Assembly (NCBI GenBank): GCA_021298085.1
Contig: JAJTDE010000029.1
Span: 1-37,886 of the forward strand
Direction of reading: 5' to 3'
DNA length: 37,886 nt
From: Rubrivivax sp.
GTDB taxonomy: Bacteria > Pseudomonadota > Gammaproteobacteria > Burkholderiales > Burkholderiaceae_C
This document shows positions 7,851-16,181 of the stretch, in pieces (position 1 is the stretch's first letter; every line of letters starts with the position of its first letter). The translations under genes and the position numbers were made by a program. The notes under the pieces were generated by a model. That model had not been told where the DNA came from. It saw nothing but the letters and a program-made list of their open reading frames with translations, and ran no database searches.

Positions 7851-7889
7851 ACGCCCTCCGGCTCTCTGGGCCCGAGGGCGTTGTCTTTT
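7851..7889 (+). terminator. Intrinsic terminator
   Basis: ACGCCCTC (7851-7858) pairs perfectly with GAGGGCGT (7874-7881), followed by TGTCTTTT. It lies 20 bases after the stop of the frame ending at 7830 and reads on the plus strand, so it would end transcripts from the RNase-barstar region before they meet the opposing rsmA gene. Confidence 0.72.
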
Positions 7890-7899
7890 GTCGAAGCCT

Positions 7900-7920
7900 T
7901 GCGCACTGGGGATGTGCGCA
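7900..7920 (-). terminator. Hairpin downstream of rsmA
   Basis: TGCGCAC (7900-7906) and GTGCGCA (7914-7920) form a perfect 7-bp stem with a 7-base loop, 30 bases beyond the rsmA stop. There is no T tract on the minus strand, so it is only a weak candidate 3' end for the lptD-surA-rsmA transcript. Confidence 0.35.
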
Positions 7921-7949
7921 GCCAGTGGCCGGTGTCGGGCGCCAACGTG

Positions 7950-8702
7950 TCAGCCGAGCGCGTGGGCCAGCGCCACGTATTCGGCCACGGCCACTTCCTC
8001 GGCGCGGCGTTGCAGGTCAAACGTGCCCTGGAAGCCACGCTGCTCGAGCCAGCGCCCCAGCGTGTGGCGCAGGAGCTTGCGCCGCTGCGAGAACGCGCTT
8101 GTCACGAGTTCGCCGAGCAGTGCCGGGTTGAGCTCCGGCGGTTGCGCCAGCGGCACCATGCGAACCACTGCCGAATCGACACGCGGAGGTGGGTCGAAGG
8201 CTTCCGGCGGCACATCGATGACCCAGTCCATCGCATAGCGCCACTGCAGCATGACGCTCAGCCGCCCGAAGGCCTTGTGGCCCGGCTCGGCCACCATGCG
8301 TTCGACCACCTCGGCCTGCAGCATGAAGTGCTGGTCCTGCACCACGTCGGCGTGGGGCAGCAGGTGAAACAGGATGGGTGTGGAGATGTTGTAGGGCAGG
8401 TTGCCGACCATCCGCAGCCGACGGCCGGCGGCCAGCGCGGCCACATCAACCTGCAGCACATCGGATTCCACCACCGTGCAGCCGCCCTGCTTGCGCCAGC
8501 GCGCGGCCAGGTCGCGGTCAAGCTCGATCACCGTGAGGTCGGCGCCGCTGCGCATGAGCGGGTGGGTCAGCGCCCCCAGGCCGGGGCCAATCTCCACCAC
8601 CGTGTCCTGCGGGCGGAGGTCAAATTCGCTGACGATGCGATGGATCAGCCCCTCATCGACCAGGAAGTGCTGGCCAAATCGCTTGCGGGCGAGGTGCTTC
8701 AC
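7950..8702 (-). CDS. rsmA: 16S rRNA A1518/A1519 N6-dimethyltransferase
   Basis: RsmA (KsgA) dimethylates two adjacent adenosines in the helix 45 loop of 16S rRNA during late 30S maturation. The 250-aa protein opens with [10 protein letters not shown], carries the SAM-binding motif [10 protein letters not shown] (about 37-46), the acidic IELD motif and the catalytic [10 protein letters not shown] motif (about 101-110). The start codon is GTG at 8700-8702; the N-terminus matches the family, so no upstream start is needed. It follows surA by 31 bases on the same strand. In many gamma- and betaproteobacteria pdxA lies between surA and rsmA; here it does not. Confidence 0.96.
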   Translation of the reverse strand: MKHLARKRFGQHFLVDEGLIHRIVSEFDLRPQDTVVEIGPGLGALTHPLMRSGADLTVIELDRDLAARWRKQGGCTVVESDVLQVDVAALAAGRRLRMVGNLPYNISTPILFHLLPHADVVQDQHFMLQAEVVERMVAEPGHKAFGRLSVMLQWRYAMDWVIDVPPEAFDPPPRVDSAVVRMVPLAQPPELNPALLGELVTSAFSQRRKLLRHTLGRWLEQRGFQGTFDLQRRAEEVAVAEYVALAHALG

Positions 8703-8733
8703 GCCCGGCCAACCAGGCTGAGACGCCGTGCCA

Positions 8734-10188
8734 TCACTGCGGTGGCTCGCGCATCTCGACGTAAGCCCGCCCGCGCAGCTCCTTCACCCAGTCGTTGTAG
8801 GTGCCCTCAAACTTCTGCTCGCGCAGCGTGTTGCGCGCCTGCTCGCGGGCCTGCCGAGGGTCGACATCTACCTGGCGGCGCTCCAGCACCTGGATCAGGT
8901 GCACACCGAAACGCGACACCACAGGCTCGGAGATGCCGTCAAGGGGCAGCCGGCTCATGGCCTCCTCGAACTCAGGCACAAACATGCCGGGCACGGCCCA
9001 GCCGAGGTCACCACCCTGCTGGGCAGAGCCGTCCTCGGAGAAGCTGCGCGCCATGTCCTCGAAGCTGCGCTGGCCGGACAGGATGCGGCGGCGGTATTCG
9101 TTGAGCAGGGCCTGAACCTGATCGGTCTTGAGCTGCTCTGTCGGCTTGACCAGGATGTGGCGGGCACGGGTCTGCGTGACCTTGAGGCCACTGCCGTCGT
9201 CGCGGGACAGCAGCTTGAGCACGTGGAAGCCGGCCGCGCTCTGCACCGGCGCAGCCGAGACCTCACCCACCTGCATGGACTTGGCGGCCGCCACAAAGAG
9301 GTCCGGCAGCCGAGACGCTGGCCGGGCGCCGATTTCACCGCCGCGCTCGCGGTTGGCATCTTCGGAGACCTCGCGCGCGACCGTCTCGAACGGGGTGCCT
9401 GCACGAACGCGCGCCAGCGCCGCGTCGGCGCGGGCACGGCGTTCGGCGATCACCGCCGCACTCGCACCTTCGGGGATGGTCACCAGGATCTGGGCCAGGT
9501 TGAGCGTGGCGTCGGCCTGTGCCGCGCTGCGCTGCTGCTCCAGCACCCGCTCCACCTCGGCGTCGGTCACGCGGATGCGCGGGTAGACCTCGCGCTCACG
9601 TGTGCGCTCCACCAGCAGCTGCTCCTGCAGGTTGTTGCGAAAACGGGTGTAGTCGATGCCGTCCTGCTTGAGGCGCTCGCGAAGCTGGTCCACCGTGAGC
9701 TGGTTCTGGGCCGCCACCGCCTGCACGGCGCGGTTGAGGTCGGGTTCGTCGATCTTGGCGCCCGATTCACGCGCGTAGGTCAGGATCACGCGTTCCTCGA
9801 TAAGGTCGTCGGTGATGCGCTGGCGCAGTTGCTCGGCCGGCGGCAGGCGCTGGCCGCTGCGCGCAGCTTCGTCGACGGCCCGGCGCAGGCGCAGTTCGAT
9901 CTCCACCGCGGTGACCAGCTCCTGGTTGACCACCGCAACGATGTGGTCGCCCGGCCGGCTGGCGGCGCGGTCGGCGGCACGGTCGGCCGCGCGTGCCGTG
10001 GCCCGTTCGCTGGTGCTGGGTCGCGCCTGGGCCCAGGCCGCATCGGCCAGCAGCAGGCCACCGGCCAAGGCCATGGCCATGGACGCCAGCACAGGGCGCC
10101 AGGCCCCCGGGCGCTGGTGTCGCCGGGGCGTGCGCAGGCAGGCCTCGGCTTGGGGAAGGGGCACAGCGAGGTCAGGGGCTTCAATCAT
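8734..10188 (-). CDS. surA: Periplasmic chaperone/peptidyl-prolyl isomerase SurA
   Basis: SurA escorts unfolded outer-membrane proteins through the periplasm to the BAM complex. The 484-aa product has an N-terminal extension, a hydrophobic signal segment (about 33-50) with cleavage near AWAQA, then the SurA N-domain ([34 protein letters not shown]). Two parvulin domains follow ([17 protein letters not shown]..., [13 protein letters not shown]... and ...[12 protein letters not shown]). Just after the signal is a short RAAD repeat. The ATG at 10188 overlaps the lptD stop by 8 bases. Starting at M37 would remove the positive n-region of the signal peptide, so the upstream start is kept. Neighbour lptD is itself a SurA client, which explains the conserved pairing. 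Confidence 0.94.
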   Translation of the reverse strand: MIEAPDLAVPLPQAEACLRTPRRHQRPGAWRPVLASMAMALAGGLLLADAAWAQARPSTSERATARAADRAADRAASRPGDHIVAVVNQELVTAVEIELRLRRAVDEAARSGQRLPPAEQLRQRITDDLIEERVILTYARESGAKIDEPDLNRAVQAVAAQNQLTVDQLRERLKQDGIDYTRFRNNLQEQLLVERTREREVYPRIRVTDAEVERVLEQQRSAAQADATLNLAQILVTIPEGASAAVIAERRARADAALARVRAGTPFETVAREVSEDANRERGGEIGARPASRLPDLFVAAAKSMQVGEVSAAPVQSAAGFHVLKLLSRDDGSGLKVTQTRARHILVKPTEQLKTDQVQALLNEYRRRILSGQRSFEDMARSFSEDGSAQQGGDLGWAVPGMFVPEFEEAMSRLPLDGISEPVVSRFGVHLIQVLERRQVDVDPRQAREQARNTLREQKFEGTYNDWVKELRGRAYVEMREPPQ

Positions 10189-12748
10189 GGAGCGGGCTCG
10201 TGGACGGGGAAGACTCGCCGCGGTCGTCGCGGAGCAAGCGGTAGCCAGGGATATTCTCCTTCAACACCCGCAGGGGGTTGGAGCCCAGGCGTGACAGGCC
10301 GACCAACTCCAGCTGGAGCATCAGGCGCGTGGTGGCCTCGCTGCGGCCGGTGGATACCCGCTCGGCCACGATGCGCCCGATCCAGCAGCCGCTGTCGTAC
10401 TCCAGGCCGAGGAGCGAATCGGTGATGCGGCTGTCGCGCAGGCTGTAGTTGATGCGGCCAACCCCGAACAGGCGTCCGGGGCACTGGCCGGACTGCCCGG
10501 ACCGTCGGCTGGTCAGCGGCCACTGCCAGCCGAAGTCCACCTGTTCGCTCTGCCCGCGTGTGAAGCGGTAGGCGGCGCTCAACGTGCGGAAGTCGTCAGC
10601 CACATAGCGGGCGCTGAACACCGAGCGCACTGCGCGCTGGGTATCGGCGTTGTAGCGCACCGTCCCTTCCAGGGCCCAGCGTGGCACGACCCGGGTCGAG
10701 CCGATCAGCAGCAGGTCAGACAGTTGCCGGGTGAGCGGCGTGGCCGACTGCTTCACCGGGTTGCTGTCATCAGGGGTGACCAGTTGCGGGTCCAGCAGCA
10801 GGCGCTGAACCAGGCCCAGGCGCAGGACTTCGGCGCCATCGCTCTCGCGCAGCAGCCAGGTGGTCGCGCCAAAGGTCAGCTGGTGGGAATCGGACTGGCG
10901 GTCGACACCGGACCAGGCGTTGTCGGAGTAGATCGAGGTGCTGTTGAAATCCTTGCCGGCCGAATCGTAGTTGGGCAGGTGGCTCTGCTCGCGAAATGGT
11001 GTGCGCACGTACCGGATGCGCGGCTCCAGCACCTGCCGCAGCGAGCGGCCCATCAACAACGTGTCGCGCTCGAAGGTGGCGCCGGCGTCGAGGCTGACGC
11101 TGGGCACGCTGCGGTGCTGCGCGGCGCGGCCGTCGGTCTGGTAGTAGGCGGTGTTCAGGCTCAGGCGGGGCCGCAGCCACCAGCCATCACCGTTCCAGGG
11201 GCGCTCCAGGGCTGCCTGGGCATGCCAGCGCCAGCCTTCGGGCTGGGCGGCCGTCGCCGCATCACGCCGTGCCAGGGTGAAGCGGTTGAGTTCGGTGGTG
11301 GCCTCGGCGCGCAGACCGAAGGCGCCACTGGCGCGCAGCTGAAGACCCAGCTGCGGGCTGCGCTGGTAGGGTGAGACGATGGCCTCGTCGGCCTGCAGTA
11401 CCTGCCAGTGGGCCAGGCGCGCGTAGAGGCTGCCGTCGGCCCACCCCAGCGCCAACGGCCGCTCGACGGCCGCGCGCTGGCTGAGCAGGCGCGGCGTCAA
11501 GGACGTGACGCCGCGCGGGAAGTCCTTCCACCAGCTGTCGTCGGACACCCGGGCACCGGTCCACTGCACGGTGGTACCCCTCAGCACGGCCGGTGCGTCA
11601 GCGCCCCAGGTGGTCAGGTGGTCGGCCCGCCAGGCCCAGCGGCCGCGCCCGAAACTGCTGTCGTGCGGCAGCACATCCAACCCGAGCAAGCCCTCATGCT
11701 GGCGCTCGAGGTAGCGCCACTCGACATCGGCGCCCAGGCCGCGGCGGGTCATCAGACGCGGCGTCACGGTCATGTCGCGGTGGGGGGCGATGTTCCAGTA
11801 GTACGGGACAGTGACGTCCAGGCCGCTGCGGCTGTCCAGGTTGACATTGGGCGGCAGCCAGCCTGACTTGCGGTCGTCGGTGATCGGAAAACTCAGCACC
11901 GGGGCGGCCAGGATGGGCACGCCGAGGAAGCGCAGCACCGCACCTTCGGCCAGGCCCTCATTGGTGTTGAAGTTGAGGTCCAGCCGGCGGGTCTGCAGGA
12001 TCCAGGCCGGCGCGGCGGGTTTGGCGCCCGCGGCACCCGCCCCGGCACGCGGCGTCACCGACACGGCCGCGTCGGCGCCGCCGTCGGGCCCCCCTGGCGC
12101 GGGCGCCTCGCGCGGGCAGCTCGTGTAGTCGGCATTGAAGGCGCGCGCCCGGTTGCTGCCCAGGAACTCCAGCCGGTCGGCCTGGCCACCGGAGCCAAAC
12201 CGCGGAAACTCAAACGCCGGGCGCTCGAACCAGCCCTCGAAGGTGTCCAGGCGGATGCTCAGTGCCGGGCCGCTGTAGACAGCACCTTCGCGGCTGATGC
12301 GGACCTGACCGCTCGCGTCCAGCTGTTCGTTGGCGCCGTCATAGCTGACGCGGTCAGCGCGCAGGACGGCGGTGGTGTGCCGGAAGGCGACATCACCCTC
12401 GGCGACGAGGCGCTGCGAGGCAACGCCACCGGGGGCCGATGCGGCCGACGGAAACGACTGGATGCGCCGCGCCTCGACCCAGGCAGCGCCCTGCGGCTTG
12501 TCGCCGGCACGGGCCGCCGCGCCGAGTTCGCGGTCCAGGCGCAAGCGGGGCAGCGATGCGGGTGACGCCGCCGCTGGCGCGGCCGGCGCGGTCGGCGCAG
12601 CACCCGGTGCGGCCGTGGCAGCAGGCCGTTCCGTGGTCTCGGGTGGCGCAGCCTGGCCCAGTGCCGCACCGCCACCGCAGGCGCAGGCTGCCGCCGCTGC
12701 CACAGGACGCAGCGCACAAGCCAACCAACGAGGGGATTTCAGCAGCAC
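10181..12748 (-). CDS. lptD: LPS-assembly outer-membrane protein LptD
   Basis: LptD forms with LptE the outer-membrane translocon that places lipopolysaccharide in the outer leaflet. 855 aa: a signal peptide of about 30 residues, an Ala/Pro-rich linker (about 30-70), an OstA/LptA-like periplasmic beta-jellyroll (AEGDVAFRHTTAVLRADRVSYD..., LDASGQVRI), then the long beta-barrel with landmarks FLGVPILAAPVLSFPI, GWLPPNVN, VTPRLMTRRG and the C-terminal VLKENIPGYRLLRDD. Cysteines before the barrel (SCPRE) and in it (GQCPG, SGCWIG) are placed to form the interdomain disulfides known from E. coli LptD. The start codon is GTG. The protein is somewhat longer than the E. coli one because of the linker. 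Confidence 0.95.
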   Translation of the reverse strand: MLLKSPRWLACALRPVAAAAACACGGGAALGQAAPPETTERPAATAAPGAAPTAPAAPAAASPASLPRLRLDRELGAAARAGDKPQGAAWVEARRIQSFPSAASAPGGVASQRLVAEGDVAFRHTTAVLRADRVSYDGANEQLDASGQVRISREGAVYSGPALSIRLDTFEGWFERPAFEFPRFGSGGQADRLEFLGSNRARAFNADYTSCPREAPAPGGPDGGADAAVSVTPRAGAGAAGAKPAAPAWILQTRRLDLNFNTNEGLAEGAVLRFLGVPILAAPVLSFPITDDRKSGWLPPNVNLDSRSGLDVTVPYYWNIAPHRDMTVTPRLMTRRGLGADVEWRYLERQHEGLLGLDVLPHDSSFGRGRWAWRADHLTTWGADAPAVLRGTTVQWTGARVSDDSWWKDFPRGVTSLTPRLLSQRAAVERPLALGWADGSLYARLAHWQVLQADEAIVSPYQRSPQLGLQLRASGAFGLRAEATTELNRFTLARRDAATAAQPEGWRWHAQAALERPWNGDGWWLRPRLSLNTAYYQTDGRAAQHRSVPSVSLDAGATFERDTLLMGRSLRQVLEPRIRYVRTPFREQSHLPNYDSAGKDFNSTSIYSDNAWSGVDRQSDSHQLTFGATTWLLRESDGAEVLRLGLVQRLLLDPQLVTPDDSNPVKQSATPLTRQLSDLLLIGSTRVVPRWALEGTVRYNADTQRAVRSVFSARYVADDFRTLSAAYRFTRGQSEQVDFGWQWPLTSRRSGQSGQCPGRLFGVGRINYSLRDSRITDSLLGLEYDSGCWIGRIVAERVSTGRSEATTRLMLQLELVGLSRLGSNPLRVLKENIPGYRLLRDDRGESSPSTSPLHD

Positions 12749-12850
12749 GGTGCAGCGATGGGCAGGCAGTCAGGCAACGGGCACCAGAGCGTGACCGGAT
12801 GCGTGAGCGGATGGGTGACCGGATGAGCGGCCGGCTGGGCGAGATGGGCG

Positions 12851-12875
12851 CTCAGTAAAATCGATTATCCACGAG
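12851..12875. promoter_or_regulatory. Possible overlapping divergent -10 boxes of lptD and amgK
   Basis: The 174-base gap between the two divergent genes is GC-rich except for one AT-rich patch. It contains TAAAAT (12856-12861) on the plus strand and GATAAT (complement of 12864-12869) on the minus strand. Neither has a convincing -35 partner, so this marks a likely promoter location only. Confidence 0.35.
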
Positions 12876-12922
12876 GGGTTGCCTGGCATCCCGGCCCCCG
12901 CCCAGCCGGAGCCCGCTTCCCG

Positions 12923-13999
12923 ATGAACCCTGACACCGCCCGTGCCGGCACCGAGCTTCCCACTGTCGCGTGGCCCGATGACACGCGTCGCCAGCGCTGC
13001 GAAGGCTGGCTGCAGTCGCTGCCTGCCAGTTGGGGGCTGCAACCAGTCAGCCTGCGCCTGGCCTCGGCCGACGCCAGCTTCCGGCGTTACCTGCGCATTG
13101 ACAGTGCCTCAGGCCCCTTGATCCTCATGGATGCACCTCCCCCGCTGGAAGACGTGCGGCCCTTCATCGACATTGGCCAGCGGCTGCTGCAGGCGGGCCT
13201 GCACACCCCGCGGGTGCTGGCCAGCGACACCGAACACGGCTTTGTGCTGCTGGAAGACCTGGGTGACCAGCTGTACCTGCAGGCGCTGACCCAACCCACG
13301 TCAACACCCGCACAGGCCGAAGGCTTGATGCGCGACGCCATCGCCGCCCTGGTGCAGATGCAGGTTCACACCCGCAAGGAGGGCTTGCCCGTCTACGACG
13401 AGGCCTTGCTGATGCGCGAGATGGCGCTGTTTCCTGAATGGTGTGTGCAGCGCGAGTTTGGTGTCACCTGGGGTGACCGCGAACAGGCGCTGTGGCAGCG
13501 CGTGACACGCGCGCTGGTGGACAGCGCCCTGGCGCAGCCGACCGTCTTTGTGCACCGCGACTGGATGCCGCGCAACCTGATGATCAGCACACCCAACCCA
13601 GGCGTGCTCGATTTTCAGGATGCCGTGCAGGGGCCGGCCACCTATGACATCGCCAGCCTGCTGCGCGATGCCTTCTGGAGCTGGGACGACGAGGCCCTCG
13701 AGATCGACTGGGCCGTGCGATGGTGGCAATCTGGCCGAGCGGCGGGCCTGGACCTGCCAGAGGACTTCGGCGAGACCTGGCGGCAGATCGAATGGATGGG
13801 CGCGCAACGCCACCTGAAGGTGGCCGGCATCTTCTGCCGGCTGAAGCACCGCGACGGCAAGGCACGTTACGCCGAGGACCTGCCCCGTTTCTTCCGCTAC
13901 CTCACCAAGGCCGCCATGCGTTACCGCCCGCTGGCGCCGCTGCTACCGCTGATCGAGCCCCTGAGTGGCCAGCGTGTCAGCGAGGGCTTCACGTTCTGA
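12923..13999 (+). CDS. amgK: N-acetylmuramate/N-acetylglucosamine kinase, AmgK-like
   Basis: In Pseudomonas, AmgK phosphorylates N-acetylmuramic acid and GlcNAc at the anomeric position for cell-wall recycling. This 358-aa protein is of the aminoglycoside-phosphotransferase fold: N-lobe with SFRRYLRI, hinge VLLEDLGDQLYL, catalytic loop HRDWMPRN (H211, D213, N218) and metal-binding VLDFQDA (D230), followed by GPATYDIASLLRDAF. Length and position divergent from lptD match AmgK of other proteobacteria. A GGAG lies 11 bases before the ATG. The usual next gene, the uridylyltransferase murU, is not present; a convergent fasciclin gene follows. The substrate is inferred from family and context. Confidence 0.83.
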   Translation: MNPDTARAGTELPTVAWPDDTRRQRCEGWLQSLPASWGLQPVSLRLASADASFRRYLRIDSASGPLILMDAPPPLEDVRPFIDIGQRLLQAGLHTPRVLASDTEHGFVLLEDLGDQLYLQALTQPTSTPAQAEGLMRDAIAALVQMQVHTRKEGLPVYDEALLMREMALFPEWCVQREFGVTWGDREQALWQRVTRALVDSALAQPTVFVHRDWMPRNLMISTPNPGVLDFQDAVQGPATYDIASLLRDAFWSWDDEALEIDWAVRWWQSGRAAGLDLPEDFGETWRQIEWMGAQRHLKVAGIFCRLKHRDGKARYAEDLPRFFRYLTKAAMRYRPLAPLLPLIEPLSGQRVSEGFTF

Positions 14000-14038
14000 C
14001 AGCCCCGCCGCACGCCGGCGCCTGAGGAAGCCGCCCGC

Positions 14039-14491
14039 TTACTTGGGCATCACCACGGTGTCGATGACATGGATCACGCCATTGCTGGCCGTGATGTCGG
14101 TCTTGACGACCTTGGCGTTGTTGACGGTCACGCCGCCGGTGGTGGCCACCGTCAGCTCGCCGCCCTGAACGGTCTTGACCTTGCCGGCCTTGACGTCCTT
14201 GGCCATCACCGTGCCCGGCACGACGTGGTACGTCAGCACGGCCGTCAGCTTGGCCTTGTCCTTCAGCAGGGCATCCAGGTCGGCCTTGGGGATCTTGGCA
14301 AAGGCCTCGTCGGTGGGGGCAAACACCGTGAACGGGCCCTTGCCCTTCAGGGTGTCGACCAGGCCCGCCGCCTGCAGGGCGGTGGCCAGGGTCTTGAAGC
14401 TGCCGGCGGCCACCGCGGTGTCCACGATGTCCTTGGCCTGGGCGGCCAGGGTCAGGCCCGCCAGGGCAACGGCTGTGATCAGTTTCTTCAT
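14039..14491 (-). CDS. Secreted fasciclin-domain protein
   Basis: A 150-aa exported protein made of a signal peptide ([19 protein letters not shown]) and one fasciclin (FAS1) domain. Conserved FAS1 motifs: the H1 box [17 protein letters not shown], the YHVVPG centre and the H2-type end [25 protein letters not shown]1 domains mediate adhesion or carbohydrate/surface contact. In bacteria, single-domain versions are often stress- or stationary-phase-related, but the role here is open. The ATG at 14491 has a GGAGAG site 8-12 bases before it and gives a clean signal peptide; the frame extends to 14551 without one. The upstream region is unusually AT-rich for this window and contains a perfect 16-bp palindrome, so regulated expression is likely. 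Confidence 0.92.
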   Translation of the reverse strand: MKKLITAVALAGLTLAAQAKDIVDTAVAAGSFKTLATALQAAGLVDTLKGKGPFTVFAPTDEAFAKIPKADLDALLKDKAKLTAVLTYHVVPGTVMAKDVKAGKVKTVQGGELTVATTGGVTVNNAKVVKTDITASNGVIHVIDTVVMPK

Positions 14492-14551
14492 GACAAGACT
14501 CTCCAGGGGTGGCGCCTGAACCGCGCGCCGGTTGATGAAGGCTCGCATCAT

Positions 14552-14567
14552 TGAACTGATCAGTTCA
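14552..14567. promoter_or_regulatory. Perfect 16-bp palindrome, putative operator upstream of the fasciclin gene
   Basis: TGAACTGATCAGTTCA reads identically on both strands and lies 61 bases before the fasciclin ATG. It is next to an AT-rich stretch (14567-14606) unlike the surrounding DNA. The size and symmetry suit a dimeric repressor of the TetR or MarR kind. No regulator gene of those families lies next to it in the window. Confidence 0.55.
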
Positions 14568-14632
14568 CATTACATTCTCTACGGTCTTATCTATATACAG
14601 AAGAAGTGGTCTTTCAGCCTGCGCAGGGCAAC

Positions 14633-14669
14633 TGAGGCCAGCGCATCGGCCCTGGGCGCACCGGCCTCA
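14633..14669 (-). repeat. Hairpin overlapping the stop codon of the M20 peptidase gene
   Basis: TGAGGCC (14633-14639) and GGCCTCA (14663-14669) are perfect complements, with an inner GCGC/GCGC pairing. On the minus strand the stem starts with the peptidase TGA itself. No T tract follows, so it is a possible mRNA-end structure rather than a proven terminator. Confidence 0.4.
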
Positions 14670-16151
14670 GGGGTGAGCAGCCAGCACCTGGGCCACGGCG
14701 GCCGTCAGCTTCTCGGCATAGGCCAGGTGCAGGAACTCATTGGGGCCGTGGGCGTTGCTCTTGGGGCCCAGCACACCACAGACCATCATCTGGGCCGCCG
14801 GGAAGCCTTCCTGCAGCAGGTTCATCAGCGGGATGGTGCCGCCCTGGCCGATGTAGCCCACCGGTGCGCCAAAGTGCGCCTGGCTGGCCGCGCCCAGGGC
14901 GCTGTCCAGCCAGGGGGCCACGGGCGGCGCATTCCAGCCGGTCGCGCCCCAGGCGCCGGCACGGCCATCGGGCGCGAAGGTGACGCGGGCGTTGTAGGGT
15001 GCGTTGTCCTCAAGCAGGGTCTTCAGCGTCACCGCGGCCTCGTGGCCGCTGACCAGCGGCGGTGTGCGCAGGCTCAGCTTGAAGGCGGTGAAGGGCCGCA
15101 GCACGTTGCCGGCGTTGCGCACGTCGGGGAAGCCGTCCACCCCAGTGACGCTGAGCGTCGGGCGCCAGGTGCGGTTGAGCAGACCTTCCACGGGGTCGGT
15201 GGTGGTGGGCAGCGCCATCGCACCATCTGCGCCGCAGACCCAGGGCATGCGCTTCCAGACCTCGTCGCCCAGGATGGCGGCCGTGGCACGCGCCTGCTCG
15301 ACACGGTCGGCCGGCACCTGGCAGTGAAAGCTGTCGGGCAGCAGCTGGCCGGTCTTGGCGTCTTCCAGGCGGTCCAGCACCTGGCGCAGGATGCGAAAGC
15401 TCGACGGCACCAGGCCGCTGGCGTCGCCGGAGTGGATGCCTTCGGTGAGGATCTCGACCTTCAGGGTCCCGGTGATGTTGCCGCGCAGGCTGGTGGTCAG
15501 CCAGAGCTGGTCGTAGTTGCCGGCGCCGGAATCCAGGCACACCACCAGGCTGACCTCGCCCAGGCGGCCCTGCAGGGCCTCCAGGTAGGCCGGCAGGTCA
15601 AACGAGCCACTTTCTTCGCAGGTCTCGATCAGGCCCACACACCGAGGGCGCGGCAGGCCTTGGTGGTCGACTGCCTGGATGGCGGTGATGGCGGCGTACA
15701 GCGCATAACCGTCGTCGGCACCGCCACGGCCGTAGAGCTTGCCGTCGTCGATCTTGGGTGTCCAGGGGCCGAGGTCGTTGCGCCAGCCGTTGAACTCTGG
15801 CTGCTTGTCCAGGTGGCCGTAGAACACCACGGTGTCGTGGCTGCCAGCGCGGGTGGCGGGTACCTCGAAGAAGATCACCGGGGTGCGGCCCGGCAGGCGC
15901 ACCACCTCCAGCCGCAGGCCTGACACCCCGCGCGACTCGGCCCACGCCGCGGCGTCGGTGACGACCCGCTCCAGGTGCCCGTGCTGCGCCCAGTCGGCGT
16001 CAAAGAGCGGGCTCTTGGCCGGGATGCCGATGTAGTGCACCAGGGCGGGCACGATGGCCTCGCGCCACTGCTGCGCGCTGTGGGCAGCCAAGGCCTGGGC
16101 CTGGTGTTCGGGCAACGCTGGCAAGGGTGCGAGGCGGTCAGTGGCGTTCAT
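14667..16151 (-). CDS. M20 family metallopeptidase (dipeptidase-like)
   Basis: Cytoplasmic zinc peptidase of 494 aa of the M20 family. The di-metal site is visible: H113 and D115 in YGHLDKQPEF, the bridging Asp in GRGGADDGYA (D146/D147), the general base and metal Glu pair in IETCEESGS (E179/E180), Asp in VVCLDSGAG, and the C-terminal His in NEFLH. The dimerisation lid (about 220-360) contains EGIHSGDASG. Such proteins in Burkholderiales are annotated as dipeptidase/carnosinase-like or acetylornithine deacetylase-related; the substrate cannot be set from sequence. No signal peptide is seen. The ATG has GGAG 8 bases upstream. The gene follows the alpha/beta-hydrolase gene by 30 bases on the same strand, so they may be co-transcribed. 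Confidence 0.9.
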   Translation of the reverse strand: MNATDRLAPLPALPEHQAQALAAHSAQQWREAIVPALVHYIGIPAKSPLFDADWAQHGHLERVVTDAAAWAESRGVSGLRLEVVRLPGRTPVIFFEVPATRAGSHDTVVFYGHLDKQPEFNGWRNDLGPWTPKIDDGKLYGRGGADDGYALYAAITAIQAVDHQGLPRPRCVGLIETCEESGSFDLPAYLEALQGRLGEVSLVVCLDSGAGNYDQLWLTTSLRGNITGTLKVEILTEGIHSGDASGLVPSSFRILRQVLDRLEDAKTGQLLPDSFHCQVPADRVEQARATAAILGDEVWKRMPWVCGADGAMALPTTTDPVEGLLNRTWRPTLSVTGVDGFPDVRNAGNVLRPFTAFKLSLRTPPLVSGHEAAVTLKTLLEDNAPYNARVTFAPDGRAGAWGATGWNAPPVAPWLDSALGAASQAHFGAPVGYIGQGGTIPLMNLLQEGFPAAQMMVCGVLGPKSNAHGPNEFLHLAYAEKLTAAVAQVLAAHP

Positions 16152-16181
16152 GGGCAGGCTCCAGGGGACGTCGATGGGGTG

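Noticed and set aside
8728..10425. A 565-codon plus-strand frame opposite surA
   Set aside because: Antisense to a complete SurA; Arg/His/Leu-rich without domain motifs.
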